From Pedobacter roseus (lineage in GTDB: Bacteria > Bacteroidota > Bacteroidia > Sphingobacteriales > Sphingobacteriaceae), in assembly GCF_014395225.1 (NCBI RefSeq), contig NZ_CP060723.1, forward strand, positions 3,906,001-3,970,000: a stretch of DNA of 64,000 bases, in the 5' to 3' direction. This document shows positions 45,042-54,738 of the stretch, in pieces. Made by a program: the position numbers and the translations under genes. Positions within the stretch are counted from its first letter, which is position 1. The number at the start of each line of letters is the position of its first letter. Under the pieces are notes generated by a model. It did not search any database, was not told where the DNA came from, and saw only the letters and a program-made list of their open reading frames with translations.

Positions 45042-45304
45042 AAGCCTGTGTTCTATTGCAATTTTAGTACCGCCACATGCTCATACGCCTGCAGGCCTTA
45101 AGCGCGGGGCCGGTATCCGCCATGTCGGGTTTAGCGTGATACGTTCCGTGCACAAACCTGAGTAAACTAAACCCGATGGCAGCGGTCCCGATTTTTCATC
45201 GGGATAAAGCGCACAGAGGGGCTTCCGGAACCGATTGACGCAGAACCCTGATTTCCAAAATGTAAAAAAGATATTTGAGAAGGTTAGACATGAGATTTGA
45301 GACC
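45042..45304. repeat. 344-bp repeat family, unit B
   Basis: Near-identical second unit; AAACCCGATGG is at 44825 in unit A and at 45169 here. It ends in ATTTGAGAAGGTTAGACATGAG directly before the terminator of the permease gene. Confidence 0.85.
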
Positions 45305-45316
45305 TATGCCCATAAA

Positions 45317-45351
45317 AAAACCTTGCAGGTTTTGAGAACTTGCAAGGTTTG
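45317..45351 (-). terminator. Intrinsic terminator of the APC permease gene
   Basis: Stem AACCTTGCA / TGCAAGGTT, followed on the minus strand by a T7 run, 19 bases beyond the stop codon. Confidence 0.88.
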
Positions 45352-45369
45352 ATTTTAAACTTAAGCCAC

Positions 45370-46812
45370 TTAGGGCTGCTGCTCTTTTTTATTAATAAAA
45401 AAGTAGACCGGAAGTCCCAGTAAAACAATTACAAGTCCGGGCCAGGTATATTGTTGCTTATATATTAATAGCAAAATGCAAAATGCCGCTCCTATTAATA
45501 AGTAAATAATTGGGGTAATTGGATATAACCAGGTTTTGTAAGGTCTTTCTAAACCTGGCTGTTTTATCCTTAAGTAAATAACGCCAAAAACAGTTATCAT
45601 ATAAAAGAGCACAATAACAAAAGAGATCATATCTAAAAGATTCCCATACTGCCCACTTAAACATAAGGCAGAGGCCCAGATGCCCTGCATCCAAAGTGAT
45701 TTTTCTGGAACTCCGTTTTTATTGTTTTTAAGCGCTGCTTTAAAAAACATCCCATCTTCTGCCATGCTCTGAAAAACCCTTGCACCTGCCAATACAATTC
45801 CGTTAACACAACCAAAAGTAGAAATCATCACCAATACGGCAATTACAATGGTTCCTATCCCACTTCCAAAAATCTGCTCGGAAGCTACTACAGCTACCCG
45901 ATCATTTAAGGCGAAAGCAATACTATCTCTATTTAAAGTATTTAGGTAAACAAAATTGACCAATAAATAAAGGATCATTACTGCTGTGGTACCTAAAACC
46001 ATCGAACGTACTACATTTTTTCTAGGATTTTCGATCTCTCCGGAAACGAAGGTTACGTTTTCCCAGGCTACACTCGAAAATACCGATCCTACCATTGCAG
46101 CAGCAATGCCGCCCATCACCGCCACTCCAGAAATAGGTTCCCATCCGGATTTAAGTAAATTTCCACTAAAATCTGTTTTAAGGTTGTTAAAAGCTTTCCA
46201 GCCAAGCCCCATATTGTCGCTCCAAAAATTGTTTTTCACCAAAAGAAAGCCCAGAATAATCAGGCCTATTAAAGCAACAATTTTAGATCCCGTAAAGATA
46301 TTCTGTAAAATTTTACCACTCTCAACACCTTTTGTATTAATATAGGTAAGGAGCAGGATCACGCCGATAGCCAAAATTTGTATCCAGGTAATTTTATAAC
46401 CACCACTTTGAAAAATTGGGGCGGCATCATTTAAAGCAGGTATTAAATAGGCAGTAAACTTTCCAAAAGCAACAGCAACAGCAGCAATAGTACCCGTTTG
46501 AATTACGGTAAACAGTCCCCAGCCATAAAGAAATCCCATCATTTTACCAAAGATCTCTTTCAGGTAAGTGTATTGTCCACCTGCTTTAGGAAACATGGAA
46601 GAAAGTTCTCCATAAGAAATTGCGGCTGCAACCGTCATTACCCCGGTAATTACCCAAACTACGATTAACCAGTAACCAGAACCTAAATTCCGCATGATAT
46701 CGGCACTAACGATAAAGATACCACTTCCGATCATTGAGCCCATTACCAGCATCGTAGCATCAAAAAGGCTTAATTTTCTCTTAGAAGGCCCACCTTCCTT
46801 TTGAATTTCCAT
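45370..46812 (-). CDS. APC-family amino-acid permease (LAT-like)
   Basis: A 480-residue inner-membrane protein with about 12 helices. The first helix has the APC motif MGSMIGSGIFI, and a later helix has the VAWENVTFVSGEIENPRKNV segment typical of the eukaryotic-like LAT/APC branch. It should move amino acids by exchange or proton symport; the substrate cannot be read. It is a single gene with its own terminator. The ATG at 46812 gives a short charged N-terminus (EIQKEGGPSKRK) before helix 1, as is usual. Confidence 0.93.
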   Translation of the reverse strand: MEIQKEGGPSKRKLSLFDATMLVMGSMIGSGIFIVSADIMRNLGSGYWLIVVWVITGVMTVAAAISYGELSSMFPKAGGQYTYLKEIFGKMMGFLYGWGLFTVIQTGTIAAVAVAFGKFTAYLIPALNDAAPIFQSGGYKITWIQILAIGVILLLTYINTKGVESGKILQNIFTGSKIVALIGLIILGFLLVKNNFWSDNMGLGWKAFNNLKTDFSGNLLKSGWEPISGVAVMGGIAAAMVGSVFSSVAWENVTFVSGEIENPRKNVVRSMVLGTTAVMILYLLVNFVYLNTLNRDSIAFALNDRVAVVASEQIFGSGIGTIVIAVLVMISTFGCVNGIVLAGARVFQSMAEDGMFFKAALKNNKNGVPEKSLWMQGIWASALCLSGQYGNLLDMISFVIVLFYMITVFGVIYLRIKQPGLERPYKTWLYPITPIIYLLIGAAFCILLLIYKQQYTWPGLVIVLLGLPVYFFINKKEQQP

Positions 46813-47220
46813 TTTAAGTTTAGTTTAGTTTTGGGCTAATTTATTTAAAAAAAAGAAATTGTAGGATATTATTTTATGATGACAAAATTTTATTCGCAGG
46901 TGCTGTAAAATTTTAACCACAAAAATATTTTGTTATCTTGCTAGAGTGTTGCTGGGGAAGGTTTAAGAGTTTGGAGCTTGGAGCTTGGAGTTGAGCGTTT
47001 GGAGCAGAGACCTTAGCGCGAGGCGTTTGGCGACTAGCGTCGATTAACCGATTAAGCAGTTTGGAGTTTAGCGTTGGGCGTTTGGAGCCGATTAACCGAT
47101 TTAAACAATTAACCAGTTAACCCTATTACAAATACCAATCAGCAATGACCATTGAACTAATGACTAATGAACCATTGAACTAAATAAACAACTAACCAAA
47201 TATAAAACCAATTATTAACT
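46813..47220. repeat. Low-complexity repeat-rich spacer
   Basis: About 46975-47185 consists of shuffled short words: TTGGAGCTTGGAG, TTTGGAG, CGATTAACCGATT, and ATGAACCATTGAAC. The part CGATTTAAACAATTAACC...ATGAACCATTGAAC resembles 57697-57775 over about 80 bases. The remainder is AT-rich with no gene, and includes the leader of hppA. Confidence 0.7.
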
Positions 47221-49467
47221 ATGGATTTTTTACAAAACAATTTAATTTACTGTATCCCGGCTTTGGGCCTTGTTGGGATTATAGTTATGATGATTAAAAG
47301 CGCCTGGGTAAATAAGCAAGATGCCGGCGATAAAAATATGCAGGAGCTTGCGGGCTATATTGCCGATGGTGCAATGGCCTTTTTGAAAGCCGAATGGAGG
47401 GTATTGAGCATTTTTGCTGTTTTTACAGCAGCTTTATTGGCATACTCCGGAACAATTACCGAAATTAAAGGTGTTCCGATGCATTCGAGCTGGATTATTT
47501 CCATATCTTTTATTATTGGAGCAGTATTTTCTGCAACTGCAGGCTATATCGGTATGAAATCGGCCACTAAAGCCAATGTAAGAACCACACAGGCCGCCAG
47601 AACAAGTTTAAAACAAGCTTTAAAAGTTTCATTTACCGGTGGTACGGTAATGGGTTTGGGTGTTGCCGGACTTGCCGTTTTAGGTTTAGGCGGATTATTT
47701 ATCGTGTTTTTACAGATTTTCCATGTAACCAATGCCAATAGCGTAGAAATGAGAACCGCTATCGAGGTTTTAACAGGATTCTCTTTAGGGGCAGAATCAA
47801 TTGCGCTGTTTGCACGTGTTGGCGGAGGTATATACACCAAGGCGGCCGATGTTGGTGCTGATTTAGTGGGTAAAGTAGAAGCCGGAATTCCGGAAGATGA
47901 TGTACGTAATCCTGCAACGATTGCCGATAACGTAGGCGATAACGTGGGTGATGTTGCCGGTATGGGCGCCGATTTATTCGGTTCTTATGTGGCAACTATA
48001 TTGGCTACAATGGTTTTGGGACAAGAAATTACCGTAACAGATAAATTCGGAGGCATGTCTCCTATCCTTCTTCCCATGGTAATCTGCGGATTGGGCATTA
48101 TATTTTCCATTATTGGAACCTGGTTCGTAACCATTAAAGATGAAAAATCGAACGTTCAGAATGCCTTGAACCTGGGTAACTGGTCATCCATCTTGATTAC
48201 AGCGGTAGCTTCATTTTTCATTGTGAAATGGATGTTACCAGAAACACTTAACCTTCGCGGTTATGAGTTCTCCAGCATCAACGTGTTTTACGCCATCATT
48301 GTAGGCTTAGTAGTGGGTACCATTATGAGCATTGTTACTGAATATTTTACTGCAATGGGCAAAGGACCTGTAAATTCTATTATCCAGCAATCCTCAACCG
48401 GGCATGCCACCAATATTATTGCTGGTTTAGCTGTTGGTATGAAATCGACCGTTATCCCGATTTTAGTTCTGGCCGGGGGCATTATGGCCTCTTACCACTT
48501 TGCGGGTTTATACGGTGTGGCTATTGCTGCAGCAGGCATGATGGCTACTACAGCGATGCAATTGGCGATCGATGCTTTTGGACCAATTGCAGATAATGCG
48601 GGTGGTATTGCCGAAATGAGTCAACTGCCTCCTGAAGTTCGCGAACGTACTGACAATTTAGATGCTGTTGGTAACACCACTGCTGCTACAGGTAAGGGTT
48701 TTGCTATCGCATCAGCCGCTTTAACCTCTTTGGCTTTATTTGCAGCTTTTGTAGGCATAGCAGGCATTACGGCTATTGATATTTACAAAGCACCAGTTTT
48801 AGCAGGTTTATTTGTAGGTGGAATGATCCCCTTTATCTTTTCAGCGCTTTGTATCCAGGCAGTGGGTAAAGCTGCAATGGATATGGTGCAGGAAGTTCGC
48901 CGCCAGTTTAGGGAAATCCCCGGCATAATGGAATATAAAGCAAAACCTGAATACGAAAAATGTGTGGCCATTTCTACCAAAGCATCTATCCGCGAAATGA
49001 TGATGCCGGGAGCAATCGCCCTAATCACGCCAATTATTGTAGGTTTTACCTTTGGACCTGAAGTTTTGGGTGGTTTATTGGCAGGAGTAACCGTTACTGG
49101 TGTTTTGATGGGGATTTTCCAAAGTAATGCCGGTGGCGCATGGGACAATGCCAAAAAATCTTTCGAACAAGGTGTAATGATTAACGGAGAAATGCACTAC
49201 AAAAAATCAGAACCACACAAGGCTTCTGTGACCGGAGATACCGTTGGCGATCCTTTTAAAGATACTTCGGGCCCTTCGATGAACATTTTGATTAAATTAA
49301 TGTCTATTGTTTCACTGGTTATTGCTCCTTACATCGCAGTTAAGGCAATTGCGGGCGAACACAAACAAGAAGTTCGGAAAGAAATCAGAATTGAACAAAA
49401 AACCGATGCTTCGGGCAACATAAAAACAGATACTTTAATAAATACAACCGATACTTTAAGCCGTTAG
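47221..49467 (+). CDS. hppA: Membrane-bound ion-translocating pyrophosphatase
   Basis: A 748-residue protein with about 16 membrane helices that couples pyrophosphate hydrolysis to H+ or Na+ pumping. The substrate site [11 protein letters not shown] (about 213-223) and the following [22 protein letters not shown] are intact, as is the second acidic site near [16 protein letters not shown]. In [16 protein letters not shown] the alanine after NTT, in place of lysine, marks the potassium-dependent branch. Whether H+ or Na+ is moved cannot be decided by eye. A charged C-terminal tail of about 35 residues ([14 protein letters not shown]...) is longer than usual. Single gene with terminator. Confidence 0.97.
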   Translation: MDFLQNNLIYCIPALGLVGIIVMMIKSAWVNKQDAGDKNMQELAGYIADGAMAFLKAEWRVLSIFAVFTAALLAYSGTITEIKGVPMHSSWIISISFIIGAVFSATAGYIGMKSATKANVRTTQAARTSLKQALKVSFTGGTVMGLGVAGLAVLGLGGLFIVFLQIFHVTNANSVEMRTAIEVLTGFSLGAESIALFARVGGGIYTKAADVGADLVGKVEAGIPEDDVRNPATIADNVGDNVGDVAGMGADLFGSYVATILATMVLGQEITVTDKFGGMSPILLPMVICGLGIIFSIIGTWFVTIKDEKSNVQNALNLGNWSSILITAVASFFIVKWMLPETLNLRGYEFSSINVFYAIIVGLVVGTIMSIVTEYFTAMGKGPVNSIIQQSSTGHATNIIAGLAVGMKSTVIPILVLAGGIMASYHFAGLYGVAIAAAGMMATTAMQLAIDAFGPIADNAGGIAEMSQLPPEVRERTDNLDAVGNTTAATGKGFAIASAALTSLALFAAFVGIAGITAIDIYKAPVLAGLFVGGMIPFIFSALCIQAVGKAAMDMVQEVRRQFREIPGIMEYKAKPEYEKCVAISTKASIREMMMPGAIALITPIIVGFTFGPEVLGGLLAGVTVTGVLMGIFQSNAGGAWDNAKKSFEQGVMINGEMHYKKSEPHKASVTGDTVGDPFKDTSGPSMNILIKLMSIVSLVIAPYIAVKAIAGEHKQEVRKEIRIEQKTDASGNIKTDTLINTTDTLSR

Positions 49468-49495
49468 TTGTAAAAACATTGATAAAATAACAGCT

Positions 49496-49524
49496 AAAGG
49501 GATTTTTAACCAAAATCCCTTTTA
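49496..49524 (+). terminator. Intrinsic terminator of hppA
   Basis: Stem AAAGGGATTTT / AAAATCCCTTT with a 5-base loop and T-rich tail, 29 bases after the stop codon. Confidence 0.85.
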
Positions 49525-49582
49525 ATTTTCCGTAATTTTTAATTACGTTTGGAGCTGAAATAATCTAAACAAAAACTAAAAT

Positions 49583-51058
49583 ATGGGTTTATTTACTAAA
49601 AAGCCAATGCATCTGTTGCTTGAAGAAGCAGGAGATTCAGCCAAAGGCTTAAAGCGTACACTTAGCGCTGGTGCATTGGTAGCACTAGGTGTAGGAGCTA
49701 TTATTGGTGCAGGTCTATTTGTAAGAACGGCGGCAGCAGCAGCACAAAATGCTGGTCCATCGGTTACAATCGGATTTATTATCGCCGCAATAGGTTGTGC
49801 GTTGGCAGGTTTGTGCTACGCAGAATTATCATCATCTATTCCAATTTCGGGTAGCGCATACACTTATACTTATGCCACTATGGGCGAGCTTATGGCTTGG
49901 GTAATTGGTTGGGATTTAGTATTGGAATATGCTGTTGGAGCCGCAACAGTAGGTATTGCATGGAGCGAATATTTAAATAAATTACTGGTAGAAGTGCTCC
50001 ATATTTCCCCCATCCCCTACGAATGGTGTCACTCTCCTTTCCAATCACACCCTGATGGTACAGTAAATGGGATAATCAACCTTCCAGCTTTATTTATTGT
50101 AGCCTTATTAAGCTTATTATTGATCAAAGGAACTTCAGAATCAGCTTTCGTGAACGGAATTATCGTAATTACCAAAGTTGGTATCGTTATTTTGATTATC
50201 GTTTTAGGCTGGGGCTTTATCCATGAAGCAAACCATCATCCATATATTCCAGCTGCTACTACTTATGTAGATCATGCGGGTATCAGCCATAGTTTTGGTG
50301 GTTTCTGGGGAGTTATTGGTGCTGCCGGAACGGTATTTTTCGCGTTTATCGGTTTTGATGCCGTGAGTACTGCAGCACAGGAAACTAAAAACCCTAAAAC
50401 CGCGATGCCAATCGGCATTTTAGGCTCATTAGCAGTTTGTACAGTATTATATATCTTATTCGCACATGTTTTAACTGGAATTGCACCGGTAGAATTTTTC
50501 AGAACTAAAGGTGGTGAAGCATCAGTTGTTGCTGCAATCAGTGAATATATGACTGGTTACGGTTGGTTAGCTAAATTAGTTACTGTAGCTATTTTAGCAG
50601 GTTTCTCTTCTGTAATCTTAGTGATGTTACTGGGTCAAAGCCGTGTATTTTATTCGATGAGTAAAGATGGTTTATTGCCAAAAATGTTCAGCGACTTGCA
50701 TCCTAAATTTAAAACACCTTACAAAGCAAACCTGGTAATCTTGGTAATTGTTGGTTTATTCGCCGCTTTTATCCCTGGTGATGTAGTTGGTGATATGACC
50801 AGTATCGGTACATTATTTGCCTTTATGTTGGTTTGTATCGCTGTTATTATCCTAAGAAAAACTGATCCGGATCTTCCACGTCAGTTCAGAACACCTTGGG
50901 TTCCTTTAATTCCTATTTTAGGTGTTGTTGCATGTGGACTAATGATTTTAGGTTTAGGCTGGACCAACTGGTTAAGGTTATTCGGCTGGTTAGCTTTAGG
51001 ATTCATTATCTACTTTGGATACAGCAAAAAGAATTCACACCTGAAAGACGTTAAATAA
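49583..51058 (+). CDS. APC-family amino-acid permease (cationic amino-acid transporter-like)
   Basis: A 491-residue inner-membrane protein with about 12-14 helices. The opening KRTLSAGALVALGVGAIIGAGLFV, the helix-3 segment LCYAELSSSIPISGSAYTYTYATMGE and FFAFIGFDAVSTAAQETKNPKTAMP are typical of the CAT subgroup (YfnA-like). It is unlike the 45370 permease in sequence, so these are not recent duplicates. Substrate specificity is unknown. Single gene with a strong terminator. Confidence 0.94.
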   Translation: MGLFTKKPMHLLLEEAGDSAKGLKRTLSAGALVALGVGAIIGAGLFVRTAAAAAQNAGPSVTIGFIIAAIGCALAGLCYAELSSSIPISGSAYTYTYATMGELMAWVIGWDLVLEYAVGAATVGIAWSEYLNKLLVEVLHISPIPYEWCHSPFQSHPDGTVNGIINLPALFIVALLSLLLIKGTSESAFVNGIIVITKVGIVILIIVLGWGFIHEANHHPYIPAATTYVDHAGISHSFGGFWGVIGAAGTVFFAFIGFDAVSTAAQETKNPKTAMPIGILGSLAVCTVLYILFAHVLTGIAPVEFFRTKGGEASVVAAISEYMTGYGWLAKLVTVAILAGFSSVILVMLLGQSRVFYSMSKDGLLPKMFSDLHPKFKTPYKANLVILVIVGLFAAFIPGDVVGDMTSIGTLFAFMLVCIAVIILRKTDPDLPRQFRTPWVPLIPILGVVACGLMILGLGWTNWLRLFGWLALGFIIYFGYSKKNSHLKDVK

Positions 51059-51080
51059 ACTATTTCTTTTAATAAATTGA

Positions 51081-51108
51081 AGCCTCAACGCAAGTTGGGG
51101 CTTTTTTT
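51081..51108 (+). terminator. Intrinsic terminator of the CAT-like permease gene
   Basis: Nine-base stem AGCCTCAAC / GTTGGGGCT with a GCAA loop and a T7 run. Confidence 0.92.
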
Positions 51109-51132
51109 ATGTTAAATAATTGTTAATAAAGC

Positions 51133-51140
51133 TACCTTTG
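51133..51140 (+). promoter_or_regulatory. Candidate -7 box of the OprO/P-like porin gene
   Basis: TACCTTTG, 15 bases before the chosen ATG at 51156. It argues against the open ATG-less extension and the in-frame start at 51120, which would lie upstream of the transcript start. Confidence 0.5.
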
Positions 51141-51155
51141 CAAAAAATCGATAAC

Positions 51156-52487
51156 ATGAACCGCCATTCTACCGGATATAAAAAGGTAAATTTTCTGATC
51201 ATTGCCTTTTTCTTGCTGTTTTCTTCAATAAGCTATGCGCAAAGGACAATCAATGACGTAATGGACTCTACAACGGTTAATCATTTACTCATTATATCTA
51301 AAAAATATGGTTCATTATCCTTTAGCGGATACCTGCAACCTCAATTTCAGATGGCCCAGACAAACGGCGCACAGGCAGAATACCAGGGCGGAAATTTTGG
51401 TGAATTTACCAATAACCGCTTCAGGTTAAGAAGAGGTCGTTTAAGAGCCGATTATATGCTCTTAACAGATGACGGCGCACCATCTACCTATTTTGTACTT
51501 CAATTTGACGGTACAGAACAAGGCGTTGCAGTTAGAGATTTCTGGGGACGTTATTACGAAAATAAATGGAAGATATTAGCGGTTACTTTAGGCCTCTCGG
51601 GTCGGCCCTTTGGTAATGAACTTCAGTTATCATCTTCGGTAAGAGAAGCACCAGAACGTGGCCGGATGTCGCAGATTTTAATGAAAACTGAACGCGACCT
51701 GGGGGTTACCTTTACTTTAAATCCCCGCTGGAAAGACGCCACTCTTAAAAACTTTGTATTCGATTTCGGTATTTACAACGGACAGGGCTTAGCCGGGCCT
51801 GCGGAATTTGATAACAGTAAAGATTTTATCTTCAGGTTAAGCCACAAAACATACTCATTTAATGCCTTTACCATTGCGGGAGGCATCAGCACCTTACAGG
51901 GCGGTTTAAACCACCGTTTGCCTGTAAGTTATAAAATGGACAGAATCAACAATCAATGGAATATGGTTAAAGATTCGTCTGGTAGTACGATTAATAAAGT
52001 TGCACCAAGAAGATATTACGGTGCGGACATTCAACTGGCCACTAAAACCAAAAGCTGGAAATCGGAGCTGAGGGCAGAGGTTATATCTGGACTTCAAACC
52101 GGAACTTCTACTAATTCTACAACGCCGGGCTCCTACCCTGTTGACAATAAATCAATTGCCCTTCCTTATTATACCAGAAACTTTAACGGAGCTTATTTTA
52201 CCTTTGTACAAACACTGAACAGCACCGATAACCAGCTTATTTTAAAGTATGATTGGTACGATCCAAATACGAAAGTAAAGGGATTGGATATTTCGGGCAA
52301 CCGTGGACTATCACCAGCGGATGTCCGTTTTGATACTTTTGGTTTTGGTTTCTTACACCATTTCAACACACATTTTAAGGCGGTATTGTATTATGATATT
52401 ATTAGAAATGAGGCTACCCAGATTCAGGATTACACGGCTGACCGGAAAGATAATGTACTCACTTTAAGAACGCAATTCTATTTCTAA
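51156..52487 (+). CDS. OprO/OprP-like phosphate-selective porin
   Basis: A 443-residue outer-membrane protein from the ATG at 51156, which gives a good signal peptide (VNFLIIAFFLLFSSISYAQ). A possible earlier start at 51120 lies before the promoter box. The mature chain opens with GSLSFSGYLQPQFQM and NNRFRLRRGRLRADYMLL, the hallmark of the porin O/P family, and ends with an aromatic YF. The family forms anion-selective trimers in the outer membrane; phosphate selectivity is known for the Pseudomonas members only. No phosphate-uptake genes are next to it. Confidence 0.92.
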   Translation: MNRHSTGYKKVNFLIIAFFLLFSSISYAQRTINDVMDSTTVNHLLIISKKYGSLSFSGYLQPQFQMAQTNGAQAEYQGGNFGEFTNNRFRLRRGRLRADYMLLTDDGAPSTYFVLQFDGTEQGVAVRDFWGRYYENKWKILAVTLGLSGRPFGNELQLSSSVREAPERGRMSQILMKTERDLGVTFTLNPRWKDATLKNFVFDFGIYNGQGLAGPAEFDNSKDFIFRLSHKTYSFNAFTIAGGISTLQGGLNHRLPVSYKMDRINNQWNMVKDSSGSTINKVAPRRYYGADIQLATKTKSWKSELRAEVISGLQTGTSTNSTTPGSYPVDNKSIALPYYTRNFNGAYFTFVQTLNSTDNQLILKYDWYDPNTKVKGLDISGNRGLSPADVRFDTFGFGFLHHFNTHFKAVLYYDIIRNEATQIQDYTADRKDNVLTLRTQFYF

Positions 52488-52503
52488 TAAAAAACGGTAC
52501 AAT

Positions 52504-52534
52504 TGAGAATTTGATACAAATTCCGCTACCTTTG
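52504..52534 (+). promoter_or_regulatory. Candidate promoter of the marC-like gene
   Basis: TTG at 52504-52506 and TACCTTTG at 52527-52534 with a 20-base gap fit the Bacteroidota -33/-7 pattern; the ATG at 52552 follows with a leader of about 10 bases. Confidence 0.55.
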
Positions 52535-52551
52535 CTTAAAATTGTCCTGCT

Positions 52552-53133
52552 ATGAAATTCGATTTTATGAAGTTCAACTTAAGCCAGATCCTATCGACAA
52601 CGATGGTGCTCTTCGCCATTATCGATATTTTGGGAGCCATCCCAGTTGTTATCGAACTGCGTAGAAAGGCTGGCCATATCGAATCAGAAAAGGCATCTTT
52701 GGTGGCTACCGGTTTAATGATCCTTTTTTTATTTCTTGGAGAATCACTTTTAAAAGTAATCGGTTTGGATGTAGAATCTTTTGCCATTGCGGGTTCTTTT
52801 GTAATCTTTTTCATTGCCATGGAAATGGTTTTGGGACTTACGATTTTCAAAGAAGAAGCCCCTGAAACGGTTTCTATTGTTCCATTGGCTTTCCCGTTAA
52901 TTGCTGGTGCCGGAACCATGACCACGTTACTTTCGCTAAAAACCGAATACCATACCCAGAACATCCTGGTAGGTATTATCCTGAATATGCTGTTTGTTTA
53001 TTTCGTACTGAAGAACACCAACAGGCTGGAAAAACTTTTCGGAAAATCGGGCTTAAACATCTTACGTAAAGCTTTTGGCGTAATTTTATTGGCCATCGCG
53101 ATTAAGTTATTCAGAAATAACACAGGACTTTAG
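52552..53133 (+). CDS. MarC-family integral membrane protein
   Basis: A 193-residue protein with six membrane helices, matching the MarC/UPF0056 family: ATIDILGAIPVVI-type opening (here LFAIIDILGAIPVV), GSFVIFFIAMEMVLG and PLAFPLIAGAGTMTTL. The family's transport activity is not established; earlier links to multiple antibiotic resistance were withdrawn. Two start codons (M1, M6) are possible; the first has the better promoter distance. Confidence 0.92.
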   Translation: MKFDFMKFNLSQILSTTMVLFAIIDILGAIPVVIELRRKAGHIESEKASLVATGLMILFLFLGESLLKVIGLDVESFAIAGSFVIFFIAMEMVLGLTIFKEEAPETVSIVPLAFPLIAGAGTMTTLLSLKTEYHTQNILVGIILNMLFVYFVLKNTNRLEKLFGKSGLNILRKAFGVILLAIAIKLFRNNTGL

Positions 53134-53342
53134 GAATGGAATAGGTGAGATGGAAAATGGATGATGTACTTGGAGCAGGACCGTTATTTCGACTGTAGCG
53201 CAGCGGAATTGAGAAATCTAATTAATAAAGTCGTTATGCTTCTCTATTGCTTACATAATGACGATAGTACTATAAATGACAATCCTTTCACCAAAATGTA
53301 ACAATAATTGCGTATATTCATCTTAATATAAAAGCTCATATC

Positions 53343-53450
53343 ATGAAAAGCTTTGAAGAATATACCTTAATTATCGGAGCCATCGCTGTATTAATAGAAG
53401 CAGTGAAATACTTCAAAAAGAATTTCAAATCCTGGTTTGAACATAGTTAG
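53343..53450 (+). CDS. Putative 35-residue membrane peptide
   Basis: A short ATG-started frame (MKSFEEYTLIIGAIAVLIEA ...) with one hydrophobic helix (about 8-20) followed by a basic tail (KYFKKNFKSWFEHS). It sits alone in a 400-base gap. This layout, one helix and a positive, tryptophan-containing tail, is seen in many small membrane proteins and in type I toxins. The rest of the gap (53134-53342) has no gene. Confidence 0.42.
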   Translation: MKSFEEYTLIIGAIAVLIEAVKYFKKNFKSWFEHS

Positions 53451-53464
53451 TATGCTCGTTGCAT

Positions 53465-53510
53465 CGTCATTGCGAGAAGGCTTTTTCAGCCGACGAAGCA
53501 ATCTTTCTAG
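53465..53510. repeat. Half copy of palindromic repeat, family 2
   Basis: CGTCATTGCGAGAAGGCTTTTTCAGCCGACGAAGCAATC matches the left arm of the repeat at 19601; the right arm is missing. Confidence 0.75.
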
Positions 53511-53538
53511 GGGATAAAATCGATCTAAAAAATCCTGA

Positions 53539-54708
53539 TTAATCCTGACTCTTCTTAATCAACCTGGCCACAAACATCGTATCAGCATTATTTTCATAAC
53601 CTTTTACCAGTTCCATCTTTTCCAATTCTAAAGGAAGCGTTTCTACAATATGCTGCACAACAGCTTCGTTTTCTTGTACAAAAGCTGAACAGGTAATATA
53701 AATCAGTGGTTTACCTGGCTTTAAGTATTTCACCACGTTCTGAACAATACCCTTTTGGATGGCTGCAAACTGATTAATTTTACGTTCTTCGAAAAAAGTG
53801 AGCATTTCCGGTGTTCTTCCCCAGGTTCCTGAGCCGGTACAAGGAGCATCCAGGATAATCCCATCAAATTGATAGTGGTGCAAAATCTGATCATTGTTTT
53901 GTAACAGATCGATTTCCTTTTTATGGTATTTCCTGATTCCTGCTAAACGAAAACGCTCATCCAGGTTTAACAATACACTTTCGCGCAAATCAGAAACCAA
54001 AAGTTCGATTACTGGCTCCAAACTATGCAAAAGCAGGGTCTTACCACCTGATGCTGCACAGCAATCCCACCATTTATCCCATTTATTGGGTTTAAAATAT
54101 TCACCCGTATTTTGTGAAGATAAATCCTGAACCTGATAACTGCCTTCATTTAAAATGGTTTCGAGTTTGGTACCATTGGGTAAAGCCAAAGCGGTAGCAG
54201 AAATTGCTTTAACCGGAATATTTTCTTCCTCCAGTTTCGCAACGATAGAAGAAGAATCGCTGGCAGCTACCCTAATGAAAAGATCTGGCTGTCTGAAAAA
54301 AGACGTAAAAAATGCTTCCTTATCAATATCACCAGAAAGACTGGCGTGAAAAGGATAAACTTCTTCAATATCAAAGTCAGGGTATTTCGACTTAATCAGG
54401 CTTAATTTCTCCTCTAAGGATAAAGTAATACTTTCCACCAGGTCTGGCAAATTTTTCTCTACCAGCTGACTTAAGGTTGTATGGCATAAAAAATCGGCAA
54501 TACTTAAGCGTTCTTCGGGCAACAAGGCTGGCAAAGCTTTTCCTAATCTAAAAAAGCTATATATATGGCGTGTGGCCCATCTTCTATCTGAAGAGCCCAT
54601 TTGCTTGTGCTGCTTAAAATAAGCGGGCAAGAAGCGATGTAAGGGCAAACTTCCATCATAACTATTTAAAATCTGTTCAAAGGCTCTTAACTGGTGGTCT
54701 GCTCTCAT
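53539..54708 (-). CDS. RsmB/NOP2-family RNA (cytosine-5) methyltransferase
   Basis: A 389-residue protein. The N-terminal part (about 1-130) resembles the NusB-like RNA-binding domain of RsmB, with LRAFEQIL and SSDRRWATRHIYSFFR. The C-terminal Rossmann domain has the SAM site WWDCCAASGGKTLLL, motif IV DAPCTGSGTW with a cysteine, and motif VI ITCSAF with the catalytic cysteine. These enzymes methylate C5 of a cytosine in rRNA using SAM; the exact site is not clear. The frame just before the gene end matches the family. Single gene. Confidence 0.93.
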   Translation of the reverse strand: MRADHQLRAFEQILNSYDGSLPLHRFLPAYFKQHKQMGSSDRRWATRHIYSFFRLGKALPALLPEERLSIADFLCHTTLSQLVEKNLPDLVESITLSLEEKLSLIKSKYPDFDIEEVYPFHASLSGDIDKEAFFTSFFRQPDLFIRVAASDSSSIVAKLEEENIPVKAISATALALPNGTKLETILNEGSYQVQDLSSQNTGEYFKPNKWDKWWDCCAASGGKTLLLHSLEPVIELLVSDLRESVLLNLDERFRLAGIRKYHKKEIDLLQNNDQILHHYQFDGIILDAPCTGSGTWGRTPEMLTFFEERKINQFAAIQKGIVQNVVKYLKPGKPLIYITCSAFVQENEAVVQHIVETLPLELEKMELVKGYENNADTMFVARLIKKSQD

Positions 54709-54738
54709 GCAATAATTAAAAATGGAAGGAATGACTGG

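Noticed and set aside
44737-45428. Frames of 70-115 codons in the 344-bp repeats
   Set aside because: The same translated segments (such as RFRKPLCALYPDEKSGPLPSG) recur in each repeat copy, including the permuted one; they are repeat-derived.
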